Below are positions 7,936-16,195 of a DNA stretch of 39,511 nucleotides, piece after piece. How positions within the stretch are numbered: position 1 is the first letter of the stretch; every line of letters starts with the position of its first letter. A model generated the notes under the pieces. It had not been told where the DNA came from. It worked only from the letters and a program-made list of their open reading frames with translations, and did not search any database. The stretch covers positions 1-39,511 of the forward strand of contig JAURYA010000054.1 of the NCBI GenBank assembly GCA_030654155.1. Direction: 5' to 3'. Origin of the DNA: Sulfurimonas sp. (GTDB lineage: Bacteria > Campylobacterota > Campylobacteria > Campylobacterales > Sulfurimonadaceae). A program made the translations under genes and the position numbers.

Positions 7936-8019
7936 ATGAAAATCATAGTAAAAAACGTAGAAACTTTATTGGAAAAATTTGAAAATTCTCTGGAGAAGTG
8001 GGCTGACATTTTATTTTAA
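7936..8019 (+). CDS. Candidate 27-residue ORF divergent from the repressor
   Basis: ATG at 7936 to TAA at 8017-8019 gives MKIIVKNVETLLEKF followed by a short amphipathic segment ending KWADILF. An AGAAGGA ribosome site lies eight bases upstream. The peptide would be a single amphipathic helix and matches no family I know. Upstream lie the repressor's inverted repeat and a possible extended -10 (TGTGTAGTAT). Its 3' end overlaps the end of a convergent small gene by nine bases. It is small enough to be chance, but the ribosome site and position are suggestive. Confidence 0.4.
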   Translation: MKIIVKNVETLLEKFENSLEKWADILF

Positions 8020-8169
8020 AAGAGCCTCATCTTTATCTTTGATTTTTTTCTCATCAGCTTCTCTTTGTAGCTCTCTTTGTGCTGATTTATTTTTATGGTA
8101 ACCGCCAAATATAAAAATCATAAAAAGTATGAAGAGAATCATCATGATTATATTAATAAATAAACTCAT
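8011..8169 (-). CDS. Small single-pass membrane protein
   Basis: This 52-aa ORF begins MSLFINIIMMILFILFMIFI. It has one hydrophobic helix (about 3-21) followed by a charged cytoplasmic tail (KNKSAQRELQREADEKK) likely to be helical. Its ATG overlaps the TGA of trmL in an ATGA arrangement, so translation is probably coupled. The overlap makes it a credible gene although it has no recognised family. The tail ends nine bases inside the convergent tiny ORF. Confidence 0.6.
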   Translation of the reverse strand: MSLFINIIMMILFILFMIFIFGGYHKNKSAQRELQREADEKKIKDKDEALLK

Positions 8170-8639
8170 AGTTTCTTTCCAAATGAGCCATAGTTTTGTC
8201 TTATGGCTTCATAAAGTACTATCCCCGTGCTAATAGCCAAGTTTAGGCTTCTGCCCTCTTTCGTCATCGGTATGGTAATATTTTGTTCTTTGTATCTGTT
8301 TAATATATCTTCTGGGATACCGGCAGTCTCACTTCCAAAAAATATATAATCGCCCTCTTTAAATTGTGCATCAAAATATGGCTTGTCTGTTTTTGTAGTA
8401 GCAAAGTGGGCATTATTTGATATCTTATTATTTGCAAAAAAATCATCCAAACTCTCCCACACATGCAGATCCAGCTTATGCCAGTAATCAAGCCCTGCAC
8501 GCCTTACGGCTTTTTCATCAATATCAAAAGCTATGGGCTTAATAATATGTAGAGCTGCACCTGCATTGACGCAAAGCCGCCCTATCGCACCGGTGTTGTT
8601 TGGAATTTGCGGATTTACAAGCACTAAATTAAAAGCCAT
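8166..8639 (-). CDS. trmL: tRNA (cytidine/uridine-34-2'-O-)-methyltransferase
   Basis: SPOUT-class enzyme that methylates the wobble ribose of tRNA-Leu using S-adenosylmethionine. From MAFNLVLVNPQIPNNTGAIG the protein is 157 aa, equal to E. coli TrmL. Motif 1 is NPQIPNNTGAIGRLC, motif 2 is FGSETAGIPEDIL, and motif 3 is IPMTKEGRSLNLAISTGIVLYE, which contains the trefoil-knot binding loop. A longer frame opens at 8708, but those 23 extra residues are not family-like, so the ATG at 8639 is chosen. It is the last long gene of the leuD-to-trmL run and overlaps a small membrane gene by four bases. Confidence 0.93.
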   Translation of the reverse strand: MAFNLVLVNPQIPNNTGAIGRLCVNAGAALHIIKPIAFDIDEKAVRRAGLDYWHKLDLHVWESLDDFFANNKISNNAHFATTKTDKPYFDAQFKEGDYIFFGSETAGIPEDILNRYKEQNITIPMTKEGRSLNLAISTGIVLYEAIRQNYGSFGKKL

Positions 8640-8741
8640 TGTAATATTTCTCAAAAAATAAATTTTTTGTAGCTTTAGGGGGTTGTAGGGACTGAAAGTC
8701 CATACCATTAAAATTAGCTTTGCTGATTTTAGTGTATAACA

Positions 8742-9578
8742 TTAGAAGATTACAGTTTTATTTGCAAAAACAAAAATTCTATCTTCAAGAGCCAGTTTTA
8801 AAGCGCGAGAGAGGACAACTTTTTCCACATCTTTGCCTGAACGCTGCATATCTCTCCAGCCGTAAGCATGGTCTACATGTATAACTTCTTGAGCGATAAT
8901 AGGACCCTCATCAAGATGGTTATTTACAAAATGCGATGTCGCACCTATAATCTTTACACCTCTGTCGTAAGCCTGTTTATAAGGGTTTGCGCCTATAAAT
9001 GCCGGTAAGAAAGAGTGGTGAATGTTTATAATTCTGTTTTCATAAACTTCTATAAATTTAGGAGTTAAAATTCTCATATATTTTGCCAAAACAATATAAT
9101 CTATCTCTTGAAATCCTGCTAAACACTCAAGTATTTTATCTTCATGCTCTGCTCTGTCAAGACCTACATGCGAGATTTCAATAAATGGGATATTGAACTT
9201 GCCCACAAGAGATTCCAAATCACCATAATTTGATATTACGCACAAGATGTTTGCTTCTAGCTCTTCTGCCTCATGACGAATCAAAATATCGCCAAGCGCG
9301 TGCATCTCTTTTGTGGCCATTATGATTATATTTTTCTTTTTAGGAGCGATAACTTCTATATTGGCACTTTCAGGCATAACGTCTGTGATTAATTGATACA
9401 ATTTATCAAGAACTATATCGCCATCAACAACGCTTCTCATAAAAAACTTATTGTTTTCTTTATCAACAAACTCGCTATTCGAGAGGATGTTCAGATCATT
9501 TTGATAAAAAACCGTAGATACTTTATGAACTAACCCTTTTTCATCATTTGCATCTATGAGTACTCTGTATTGGCTCAT
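8742..9578 (-). CDS. purU: Formyltetrahydrofolate deformylase
   Basis: Hydrolyses 10-formyl-THF to formate and THF, balancing one-carbon pools. The N-terminal ACT domain (about 1-75, VLIDANDEKGLVHKVSTVFY) is followed by a formyltransferase-fold domain. The catalytic signature INIHHSFLPAFIGANPYKQAY and the HLDEGPIIAQEV segment (about 195-250) are intact. The length of 278 aa is normal. Its ATG overlaps the stop of the upstream 115-aa gene by four bases. It lies downstream of leuDB in the same run of minus-strand genes. folD, which acts on the same folate pool, lies 11 kb away on the other strand. Confidence 0.95.
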   Translation of the reverse strand: MSQYRVLIDANDEKGLVHKVSTVFYQNDLNILSNSEFVDKENNKFFMRSVVDGDIVLDKLYQLITDVMPESANIEVIAPKKKNIIIMATKEMHALGDILIRHEAEELEANILCVISNYGDLESLVGKFNIPFIEISHVGLDRAEHEDKILECLAGFQEIDYIVLAKYMRILTPKFIEVYENRIINIHHSFLPAFIGANPYKQAYDRGVKIIGATSHFVNNHLDEGPIIAQEVIHVDHAYGWRDMQRSGKDVEKVVLSRALKLALEDRIFVFANKTVIF

Positions 9579-9907
9579 TTTCTATTTCCTCTCTCTAGCT
9601 CTTCAACCCTAGAATCAATACTTACCAATATATACTCCAAAAAATTTAGCGTCATATCTACTTTGGCTTCTATATTGGTGTTGTTCGGTGCTTGAAAACC
9701 CTCAAAAAGCACAAGCAATCTCTCTCTCATAGATGTCAAAAACATCATCTCATTGCTAATTATCGGCTCTTCTTCGGAAGTTATCTCAATTTTTAGTTCT
9801 TTTTTTATAACAGGCATAAAATCAATTATAGTTTTTTGGTCATCAATATTTGGCTTTATATCCTCCAACTCTGCTAAAGTAGAGAGAATTACATCTTTTA
9901 ATTCCAT
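9575..9907 (-). CDS. Small acidic protein, possibly CiaD-like
   Basis: I do not recognise it firmly. From the ATG at 9907 ([16 protein letters not shown]) it is 110 aa, mostly helical and acidic, with no signal peptide. The N-terminal ILSTLAELE pattern resembles the CiaD-like proteins of Campylobacter, whose gene also lies near purU, so a CiaD-like label is possible but unproven. A GTG at 9922 gives a longer frame, but it falls inside the AAAGGTGG ribosome site. Its start overlaps the upstream TPR gene by ten bases and its stop overlaps purU, so it is tightly coupled to both. Confidence 0.65.
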   Translation of the reverse strand: MELKDVILSTLAELEDIKPNIDDQKTIIDFMPVIKKELKIEITSEEEPIISNEMMFLTSMRERLLVLFEGFQAPNNTNIEAKVDMTLNFLEYILVSIDSRVEELERGNRK

Positions 9908-10146
9908 AGCTTTAATAACCACCTTTCAAATTCATTAAATTCGACATCATCCTGCATTTTTACAAAATACTCTTTCATTTGAGTATTTACATGTAAAAAC
10001 TTTTTTCTCATGCCAGAGAGCCTTCGTATTGCAATTTTAGCGTCACTATTTGAGGGCTCTTTTTTCAAAATCTCTTTATATATCTCAAGAGCTTCTTCTT
10101 TTAAACCTTGGAGTTCATAGATATTTGCTAATGTTAATGTTTTCAT
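9898..10146 (-). CDS. TPR-like small protein
   Basis: An 82-aa protein whose first 45 residues form a tetratricopeptide-type helical pair: [21 protein letters not shown] with the family's A/G/Y/A spacing, then [16 protein letters not shown]. The remainder is charged and ends LLKLWN. TPR repeats mediate protein contacts and no catalytic residues are visible. Its ATG overlaps the leuB stop by four bases (ATGA), and its end overlaps the next start by ten. It is therefore translated with leuB. Its job is unknown. Confidence 0.75.
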   Translation of the reverse strand: MKTLTLANIYELQGLKEEALEIYKEILKKEPSNSDAKIAIRRLSGMRKKFLHVNTQMKEYFVKMQDDVEFNEFERWLLKLWN

Positions 10147-11210
10147 TTTGCCGCGTAATTAGCGATTATTGAACCCATCTCACTGGTAGAGCATACTTCT
10201 TTGGCATCGTACTGAGCCAAATCTTTTGTTCTATACCCCTCTTTAAGCGCTCTCTTTACAGCAGACTCTATTTTGTCGGCTGCAACGTTTTCGCCAAGCG
10301 CATATCTAAGCATCATAGAAGCCGATAAAATTGTCGCTATAGGGTTGGCAATTCCCTGTCCTGCAATATCAGGAGCAGAGCCGTGAATAGGCTCATAAAC
10401 ACCTATTTTAGAGCCGATTGAAGCTGATGGAAGCAGACCGATAGAGCCAGAGAGCATACTTGCCTCATCGCTTAGTATATCGCCAAAAATATTTCCGGTA
10501 AGCATTACGTCGAACTGTCTAGGGTCACGAATAAGCTGCATTGCGGCATTGTCAACATACATGTGCGTTAGTTCAACTTCAGGATATTCACGTCCTACCT
10601 CGGTAACAACATCTCTCCAAAGCTGGGAAACATCCAAAACATTTGCCTTGTCAATCGAACAAACTCTTTTGCTTCTTGTCATCGCGATTTTAAACGCTTG
10701 ATGAGCAATTCTTACAATCTCATCGCGTGTGTAAACCATGGTGTTCCAGCCTCTGTTTTCATCACGGCCTCTTGGCTCACCGAAGTAAATTCCGCCTATT
10801 AGTTCACGAACAACCATTAAATCGACGCCTTTTATAACTTCCGGCTTTAGTGATGAAGCATTTATTAGCTCATCAAAAACATTTGCAGGACGGAGATTTG
10901 CATAAACTCCAAGCTCTTTTCTGAATCTTAAAAGCCCGCTCTCAGGTCTTTTTTCACGAGGCAGATTATCCCATTTTTGACCGCCTATTGCGCCAAAAAG
11001 TACAGCGTCACTGTTCAATGAGATATTAATTGTCTCTTGTGGAAGCGGGTCTCCTGTAATGTCATAAGCACAACCGCCCATTAAAGCCTCTTCGTAAGAG
11101 AACTCTATGTCACAGCATGAAGCCACGGCATCTAAAACCTTTACAGCCTCATCTATAATCTCAGGACCGATTCCATCGCCTTTTATTAGCGCAATTTTAT
11201 AAGTTTTCAT
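10143..11210 (-). CDS. leuB: 3-isopropylmalate dehydrogenase
   Basis: Third step of leucine synthesis: NAD-dependent oxidative decarboxylation of 3-isopropylmalate. Hallmarks are [10 protein letters not shown] at the N-terminus, [14 protein letters not shown] (about 130-145), the substrate-binding [11 protein letters not shown] region (about 220-230), and the NAD-binding [17 protein letters not shown] (about 275-292). At 355 aa it is full length. The leuD stop and leuB start share an A in TAATG, so the pair is translationally coupled. leuA and leuC are not in this window. Confidence 0.97.
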   Translation of the reverse strand: MKTYKIALIKGDGIGPEIIDEAVKVLDAVASCCDIEFSYEEALMGGCAYDITGDPLPQETINISLNSDAVLFGAIGGQKWDNLPREKRPESGLLRFRKELGVYANLRPANVFDELINASSLKPEVIKGVDLMVVRELIGGIYFGEPRGRDENRGWNTMVYTRDEIVRIAHQAFKIAMTRSKRVCSIDKANVLDVSQLWRDVVTEVGREYPEVELTHMYVDNAAMQLIRDPRQFDVMLTGNIFGDILSDEASMLSGSIGLLPSASIGSKIGVYEPIHGSAPDIAGQGIANPIATILSASMMLRYALGENVAADKIESAVKRALKEGYRTKDLAQYDAKEVCSTSEMGSIIANYAAK

Positions 11211-11713
11211 TATTTACCTTTAATTTCATTTTGTGCATAGTTCATAAGTCCGCCCGCATCTATAAGCTCTTGCATAAAAGAGGGAATCGGAATAAAGCTA
11301 TATACTTTGCCTGAGGTTTTATTTGTAATTGTTCCATTGTTCATATCGACGCTTATCTCATCACCCTCAGCAATCTCTGCACTCTCTTTGAGCTCAAATA
11401 TAGGAAGTCCCATGTTAAATGCGTTACGGTAAAATATTCTTGCAAAAGTAGGAGCGATAACGGCAGCTATACCGGCAGCTTTAAGTGCTATGGGAGCATG
11501 TTCACGTGAACTTCCGCAACCAAAATTCTCACCCGCTACTATAACATCGCCTCGGTTCATTTTTTTTACAAACTCTGGGTCTGCATCTTCCATAACATGC
11601 TTTGCAAGCTCCTCAGCAACTGAAGTGTTTAAATAACGAGCCGCTATGATTAAGTCTGTATCAATATCTTTTCCAAATCTCCAAACTTTACCGTCAATAT
11701 TTGCTTTTTGCAT
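11210..11713 (-). CDS. leuD: 3-isopropylmalate dehydratase small subunit
   Basis: Small subunit of the aconitase-like isomerase converting 2- to 3-isopropylmalate; the large subunit LeuC must be encoded elsewhere. The swivel-domain signature [21 protein letters not shown] (about 62-82) is intact, as is the N-terminal [21 protein letters not shown]. The length of 167 aa is typical of the short archaeal/epsilon form. An AGGAAT ribosome site precedes it. A minus-strand TATAAT at 11749-11754 heads the operon running through leuB to purU. Confidence 0.96.
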   Translation of the reverse strand: MQKANIDGKVWRFGKDIDTDLIIAARYLNTSVAEELAKHVMEDADPEFVKKMNRGDVIVAGENFGCGSSREHAPIALKAAGIAAVIAPTFARIFYRNAFNMGLPIFELKESAEIAEGDEISVDMNNGTITNKTSGKVYSFIPIPSFMQELIDAGGLMNYAQNEIKGK

Positions 11714-11748
11714 ATAAATTCCTAACTTTATTTAAAATTATTTCTGCG

Positions 11749-11754
11749 ATTATA
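11749..11754 (-). promoter_or_regulatory. Predicted -10 box of the leuDB operon
   Basis: Reads TATAAT on the minus strand (context GGCTATAATCG), about 36 bases before the leuD start. It is the likely promoter of the leuD-leuB-TPR-purU run. Confidence 0.55.
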
Positions 11755-11811
11755 GCCAAAATGTAATTTGAGATTTCTAAAAGGAGTTGGTACGAAAATA
11801 AAAAAGATGGA

Positions 11812-11847
11812 AAGTCAGCTTGATATTAATTGGTATCAAGCTGACTT
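11812..11847 (-). terminator. Rho-independent terminator of the flgF-flgG unit
   Basis: A perfect 14-bp inverted repeat (AAGTCAGCTTGATA at 11812-11825, TATCAAGCTGACTT at 11834-11847) with an eight-base loop starts nine bases after the flgG stop on the minus strand. It is followed by a T-rich stretch (TCTTTTTTATTTT), with five bases between stem and U-tract. Confidence 0.75.
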
Positions 11848-11856
11848 AAGGAGTTA

Positions 11857-12645
11857 TTATCGCTTTAAATTATTTGTAGTTTGAAGCATTTCATCACTCG
11901 TCGTGATTACTTTTGAGTTTGAGTCATAAGCTCTTTGACCTGTAATAAGGTCTGTTAATTCAACAACAAGTTCAACGTTACTAAGCTCGACAAAACCCTG
12001 ACGAAGTACTCCAAGACCATCCAATCCCGGAGTTCCTTCTACCGGTTGACCAGAACTGTCTGTTTCTAAGTAGAGGTTATCTCCCATAGAGTGAAGACCC
12101 GCAGGATTTATAAAGTTTGTCAGTGTAACCTGCCCTATCTGCGTTGCTTGTGTTTGGCCGGATTGAACAACTGTAACAGTACCATCAGTACCTACGCTAA
12201 TATTTGTTGCATCAGGTGGAACAACAACCTCAGGAACCAATCTGTATCCATCGCTATTTACAATTGTTCCATTTTCATCAATCTTAAATGCACCGTTTCT
12301 TGAGTAAACCTCAGTACCATCTGGAAGTTCAAGCTTAAAAAAGCCCTTTCCGGTAACCGCTAAATCAAGCTCATTATCAGTCTGTTTTAGGCTGCCTTCA
12401 GAAAATATCTTATTTATTGCTGTTGGTCTAGCACCAAGTCCTACTTCTATGCCGGTTGGACTTTTTGTAACATCGCTTGTAGATGTTCCTGCATATTCCA
12501 TAACTTTGTACATCAAGTCGGCAAACTCTGCACGCGACTTTTTAAAACCTATTGTGTTTACGTTGGCAATATTGTTCGCCGTTGTATCTATTTGCGTCTG
12601 CATGCCCAACATTCCAGTTGAGGCAGTATATAGTGATTGCATCAT
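11857..12645 (-). CDS. flgG: Flagellar distal rod protein FlgG
   Basis: Subunit of the distal rod of the flagellar basal body, exported through the flagellar type III system. The start MMQSLYTASTGMLGMQTQIDT and ANNIANVNTIGFKKSRAEF are the family N-terminus. LDLAVTGKGFFKLELPDG (about 93-110) matches the FlgG DxAIxGxGFFqv region, and the C-terminus ends SNVELVVELTDLITGQRAYDSNSKVITTSDEML as expected. The length of 262 aa is normal. It follows the flgF-like gene by 12 bases with an AAGGAGC ribosome site. A hairpin terminator follows. Confidence 0.96.
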   Translation of the reverse strand: MMQSLYTASTGMLGMQTQIDTTANNIANVNTIGFKKSRAEFADLMYKVMEYAGTSTSDVTKSPTGIEVGLGARPTAINKIFSEGSLKQTDNELDLAVTGKGFFKLELPDGTEVYSRNGAFKIDENGTIVNSDGYRLVPEVVVPPDATNISVGTDGTVTVVQSGQTQATQIGQVTLTNFINPAGLHSMGDNLYLETDSSGQPVEGTPGLDGLGVLRQGFVELSNVELVVELTDLITGQRAYDSNSKVITTSDEMLQTTNNLKR

Positions 12646-12657
12646 TTTCTAAGCTCC

Positions 12658-13479
12658 TTAAGATTTTTTAGCAATTTTTTCAATTGCGTCACGGTTCATA
12701 TCATTCATCTGCGTATCCATTGCTTTTTGATACATTCCGACCAAGCGATTTGTCTCTATCATCTGTGTCATCATCTTCACGGCATTTACATTACTCTTCT
12801 CTACAAAACCCTGCATAACAGCTTGGCTATCTCCAAAATCTTGAAACTCCTCCACGCCGTCATATCTATAAAGTCCGTTGCCCTCTTTCTTTAGAAGATC
12901 AATATTATCAGGCTGCGCTATAAAAAGTTTAGAGCTAGGGGTAAGCTTTACGCTGTTTGGAATATCCGTAAAAATCTGCCCGTTTTTGTCTATCTCAACA
13001 ATACTATCTTGCTGATTTAGCATAATCGGCTGCTTGGTTATAAAATAGTCGCTAGGAAGAACTTCATATCCGCTTTTTGTAATCAGTTTGCCTTCATCGT
13101 TTTTTGTAAATGCTCCATCTCTGGTCAGCCTGACTCCCTCCGGTGTTTTAACCAAGAAAAAGAGACCCTCTTTTGACAAAGCCATATCTAGTGAGTTACC
13201 GCTTTTTTGCATATTTCCAATAGAGTGATCAGTATAAGAGTCTACTATTTGCGGTGCTTTGTTCATAGCTCTGTTTAAAAATTGAGCCGCTTCTTTAGTA
13301 TGATTTTCAATTGGCAGCTCATCCCTAGCCTCTTTGTAGAGACGTAAAAAATCACCTACAACAAGATTGTCCTCTTTAAAACCGACCGTATTGACATTGG
13401 CAAGGTTGTTCGCAATAGTGTCAAGGCGATTGAACTGGGCAACCATTCCTGCTGCTGAACTATAATATCCGCTTTGCAT
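12658..13479 (-). CDS. flgF: Flagellar rod protein, FlgF/FlgG2-like
   Basis: Proximal-rod-type axial protein (called FlgF or FlgG2 in this phylum). The N-terminus MQSGYYSSAAGMVAQFNRLD then ANNLANVNTVGFKEDN carries the shared rod motif. SLDMALSKEGLFFLVKTPEG occupies the central position, and the C-terminal KSNVNAVKMMTQMIETNRL helix is typical. At 273 aa it is slightly longer than FlgG. It is first gene of a two-gene operon with flgG behind a sigma-54 promoter (13509-13528). The choice between FlgF and a FlgG paralogue is not certain from sequence alone. Confidence 0.88.
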   Translation of the reverse strand: MQSGYYSSAAGMVAQFNRLDTIANNLANVNTVGFKEDNLVVGDFLRLYKEARDELPIENHTKEAAQFLNRAMNKAPQIVDSYTDHSIGNMQKSGNSLDMALSKEGLFFLVKTPEGVRLTRDGAFTKNDEGKLITKSGYEVLPSDYFITKQPIMLNQQDSIVEIDKNGQIFTDIPNSVKLTPSSKLFIAQPDNIDLLKKEGNGLYRYDGVEEFQDFGDSQAVMQGFVEKSNVNAVKMMTQMIETNRLVGMYQKAMDTQMNDMNRDAIEKIAKKS

Positions 13480-13508
13480 AAAATACCTTTGTTTGCATTT
13501 TTTATGAC

Positions 13509-13528
13509 AAAAGCAAACCGTGTTCCAA
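13509..13528 (-). promoter_or_regulatory. Sigma-54 (RpoN) promoter for flgF-flgG
   Basis: On the minus strand TTGGAAC-N5-TTGCTTT gives GG and GC separated by exactly ten bases, the invariant -24/-12 arrangement. It lies 30 bases before the flgF start. In Campylobacterota, rod and hook genes belong to the RpoN/FlgR class, so the site fits the genes. Confidence 0.85.
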
Positions 13529-13561
13529 CATTTTAGGAAGAAAAAGTTAAGACTGTTTGGG

Positions 13562-13567
13562 TATAAT
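13562..13567 (+). promoter_or_regulatory. Predicted -10 box for rpoD
   Basis: TATAAT in the context TTTGGGTATAAT lies about 46 bases before the rpoD start, so transcription would begin near 13574. It faces away from the sigma-54 promoter of flgF, 34 bases distant. Confidence 0.6.
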
Positions 13568-13568
13568 C

Positions 13569-13605
13569 CACCTTTGAAAAATCTTATTACAAATCAACAA
13601 AGGTG
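13569..13605 (+). repeat. Inverted repeat covering the rpoD ribosome site
   Basis: CACCTTTG (13569-13576) is the exact reverse complement of CAAAGGTG (13598-13605). The right arm contains the AAAGGTG ribosome binding site of rpoD. In RNA made from an upstream start the stem would hide the ribosome site. From the predicted start near 13574 much of the left arm would be lost, so its role is unclear. Confidence 0.5.
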
Positions 13606-13613
13606 TATTTTAT

Positions 13614-15488
13614 ATGACAGCTAAAGAACTAAATAAAGCTATTGAAACATTCTTTGCAAGTCAAAAACCAAAAGAGTGCTCTACATACGAGTCGCTTATA
13701 GAGCTTTTTGACAAACAACCTACTTTAGCGCAAGCAGCCAATATTCATAAACTTATACAAAAACATAAAGCTTGTATCTACACGTCATCTGAACACGCAA
13801 AACTTCTTAACGATAAAGAGGCTGAGGCTAGAAAAAGCGCTCAAAGAAAGATGATTGAAAACAACGAGACAGACAGCTTTGACATACTAAAAGAGCATGA
13901 GCTGCTTGAGTGGTCACGCTCTGACTCTCCGGTTCGTATGTATCTTCGTGAAATGGGACAGATTCCGCTTTTAACAAAAGAGGAAGAGATAGAGATCTCA
14001 AAAAAAATCGAAGGCGGAGAGAGCATAATAATTGACGCGATATGTTCTGTTCCATACCTGATAGATTTTATTTTAGATTACAGAGAACCTTTAATCAATC
14101 GCGAAAGAAGAGTAAAAGAGCTATTTAAGAGCTTTGAAGATGAAAAAGATGAGAGCGAAGATTTAGATGTAAGTGAAGAAGATGATGAGATTGAAGACAA
14201 TGATGGTGTTGAAGTTGAAAAAACATTAACCGCAAAAGATAAAACCAGAGTTGAAAAGGTCACAGTAAGTTTTAAAGCTTTAGAAAAAGCTAAAAAAGAG
14301 TGGGTTAAGTTAGCGGAAAAAATACCTGAAAACATGGACGGAGAACTTACTCCTGAGACTGTTTTACATTTCCTGAGTGTAACATATAAAAAAGGTGTTT
14401 TAAAAGAAAAATTATTAGATTTAGGGCCTACATCTAAACTTATAAATGAGCTTGTAAAAGCGATGGAAACAGCGCTTAAGAGCGATGAAGGTTATGATAA
14501 AGAGCTGAAAAGATTAGAGTACAAGCTTCCATTGTTTAACTCAACTCTAAAAGCAAATCATAAAGTTCTAGTTGAGAGAATTTGTGATTTAAATAAAGAA
14601 GATATCGCAGCTATGGTGCCTGAAGCTACAATGGTCAGCACATATATGGAGATCAAAAAGCTTGTACAAACAAAAGAGGCTTCAAAAAATAGTTTCGACA
14701 TGGAACCTGAGAAACTGGCAGATATTTTAGAGCAAATCAAGCGCGGTAAAAATATCTCTGAGATTTCAAAAACAAAAATGGCAAAATCCAACTTAAGGCT
14801 TGTAGTATCTATCGCAAAAAGATATACAAATCGCGGATTGCCTTTTCTTGACCTTATTCAAGAGGGCAACATTGGTCTTATGAAGGCAGTTGATAAATTT
14901 GAATACCAAAAAGGTTATAAATTTTCAACTTATGCAACTTGGTGGATACGTCAAGCAATATCTCGTGCAATCGCAGACCAAGCTAGAACAATTCGTATAC
15001 CGATACACATGATTGAAACAATAAACCGTATAAATAAAATTATGCGTAAACACCTGCAAGAGCACGGCAGAGAGCCTGATGTTGAAGTTATAGCACTTGA
15101 GGTTGGACTGTCTGTTGAAAAAGTAAAAAATGTAATAAAAATTACAAAAGAGCCAATAAGCCTTGAAGCTCCTATCGGAAGCGAAGATGATGGAAGATTC
15201 GGTGACTTTATCGAAGATAAAACATCACTGTCCCCGTCTGATGCAATATTAAAAGATGATTTAAGAGTTCAGATAGAGAATGTTTTAGAGCAGTTAAACG
15301 AGAGAGAAAAAGCCGTTATTAAGCTCCGCTTTGGAATTATGGATGATGAGTCTGACAGAACGCTAGAAGAGATAGGTAAAGAGCTAAATGTAACACGCGA
15401 GAGAGTTCGTCAGATAGAGTCTAGCGCTATTAAAAAGCTAAAGCACCCTAAAGTCGGAAGAAAACTTAAAAATTACATAGAAGAGTAG
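13614..15488 (+). CDS. rpoD: RNA polymerase primary sigma factor
   Basis: Housekeeping sigma-70. An N-terminal region 1.1-like segment (about 1-90) is followed by region 1.2 ([21 protein letters not shown], about 103). A highly acidic insertion in the non-conserved region (about 175-205) comes next. Region 2 ([20 protein letters not shown], then [19 protein letters not shown], about 392-465) reads the -10 element. Region 3 follows, and region 4 ends with the helix-turn-helix [20 protein letters not shown] (about 583-602) that reads -35. At 624 aa it is full length for the phylum. AAAGGTG precedes the ATG. An unrecognised gene follows 9 bases downstream. Confidence 0.97.
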   Translation: MTAKELNKAIETFFASQKPKECSTYESLIELFDKQPTLAQAANIHKLIQKHKACIYTSSEHAKLLNDKEAEARKSAQRKMIENNETDSFDILKEHELLEWSRSDSPVRMYLREMGQIPLLTKEEEIEISKKIEGGESIIIDAICSVPYLIDFILDYREPLINRERRVKELFKSFEDEKDESEDLDVSEEDDEIEDNDGVEVEKTLTAKDKTRVEKVTVSFKALEKAKKEWVKLAEKIPENMDGELTPETVLHFLSVTYKKGVLKEKLLDLGPTSKLINELVKAMETALKSDEGYDKELKRLEYKLPLFNSTLKANHKVLVERICDLNKEDIAAMVPEATMVSTYMEIKKLVQTKEASKNSFDMEPEKLADILEQIKRGKNISEISKTKMAKSNLRLVVSIAKRYTNRGLPFLDLIQEGNIGLMKAVDKFEYQKGYKFSTYATWWIRQAISRAIADQARTIRIPIHMIETINRINKIMRKHLQEHGREPDVEVIALEVGLSVEKVKNVIKITKEPISLEAPIGSEDDGRFGDFIEDKTSLSPSDAILKDDLRVQIENVLEQLNEREKAVIKLRFGIMDDESDRTLEEIGKELNVTRERVRQIESSAIKKLKHPKVGRKLKNYIEE

Positions 15489-15497
15489 TTAATTAAC

Positions 15498-16181
15498 ATG
15501 ACTTTTGAGCAACAATGGATAGAGTATGACTATAACCCTTTTGTGCTCTTTAGCTCAAGCGGTAAAATTTTATCACTAAACTCTGAAGCGCAATTTTTAC
15601 TTGGCTCTATCACAACTGAAGAACTTTTTAGCCTTGCAACTACTTATGCCAGCATTTCATTTGGCTTTAGAACAACATTTTTAGAGTTGGATTTTGGGCG
15701 TTATAAATTTTTTGCAATAACCGTTGGGTATGAAAATGATGAAGCCATAGGTATTAAACTCTATCAATCCCCATCTTTCAAGCTCAATAAACCTAAGCCC
15801 ATCGGTGATGCAACAAATATATACGCACTGGTTGATTTATGCATATTAACATACTCTATAAACTCAAAAATTGTTTTTGAAAAAGATTTTGACCCTACTA
15901 TTCCTGAAATTATTATTGACTCCAATAATTTTATAAAGATACTTAACAAAGTGTACTCTTGCTACGAAAAAAACGAGAAAATATTGACAAAAATATTTTA
16001 CAGAGTGGGTGAGCATATAAAATTTGAGGATAAAAAATATAGTATCTTTTCCGTTGAAGTTAATGCACAAAACATTGACGAAGAGAGAGTTAATGAACTG
16101 AAAGTTTTAGCGGCCAATGCAAACTTTTACATAGATATTAAAAAAAAGATAACCATAAACATACCTATGATCATCGCCTAG
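15498..16181 (+). CDS. PAS-like protein of unknown function
   Basis: Not recognised. The N-terminal 60 residues (YNPFVLFSSSGKILSLNSEAQFLLG) look like the start of a PAS domain: a hydrophobic strand, a D/S-G-x-I turn, then N-x-x-A. Residues about 130-225 have the spacing of a degenerate GHKL-like module: a helix with IIDSNNFIKILNKVYSC, and a strand-rich end with AANANFYIDIKKKITINIPM. No phosphorylatable histidine or G-boxes are seen, so kinase activity is unlikely. No membrane segment is present. It starts nine bases after rpoD and is probably co-transcribed with it. A sensory or scaffold role is only a guess. Confidence 0.8.
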   Translation: MTFEQQWIEYDYNPFVLFSSSGKILSLNSEAQFLLGSITTEELFSLATTYASISFGFRTTFLELDFGRYKFFAITVGYENDEAIGIKLYQSPSFKLNKPKPIGDATNIYALVDLCILTYSINSKIVFEKDFDPTIPEIIIDSNNFIKILNKVYSCYEKNEKILTKIFYRVGEHIKFEDKKYSIFSVEVNAQNIDEERVNELKVLAANANFYIDIKKKITINIPMIIA

Positions 16182-16195
16182 ATTTTTTATAGTTT

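Noticed and set aside
8640..8708. N-terminal extension of trmL
   Set aside because: The residues upstream of MAFNLV do not match the family, which begins at that position. A short hairpin (GGACT/AGTCC at 8689-8701) in the stretch is too weak to call.
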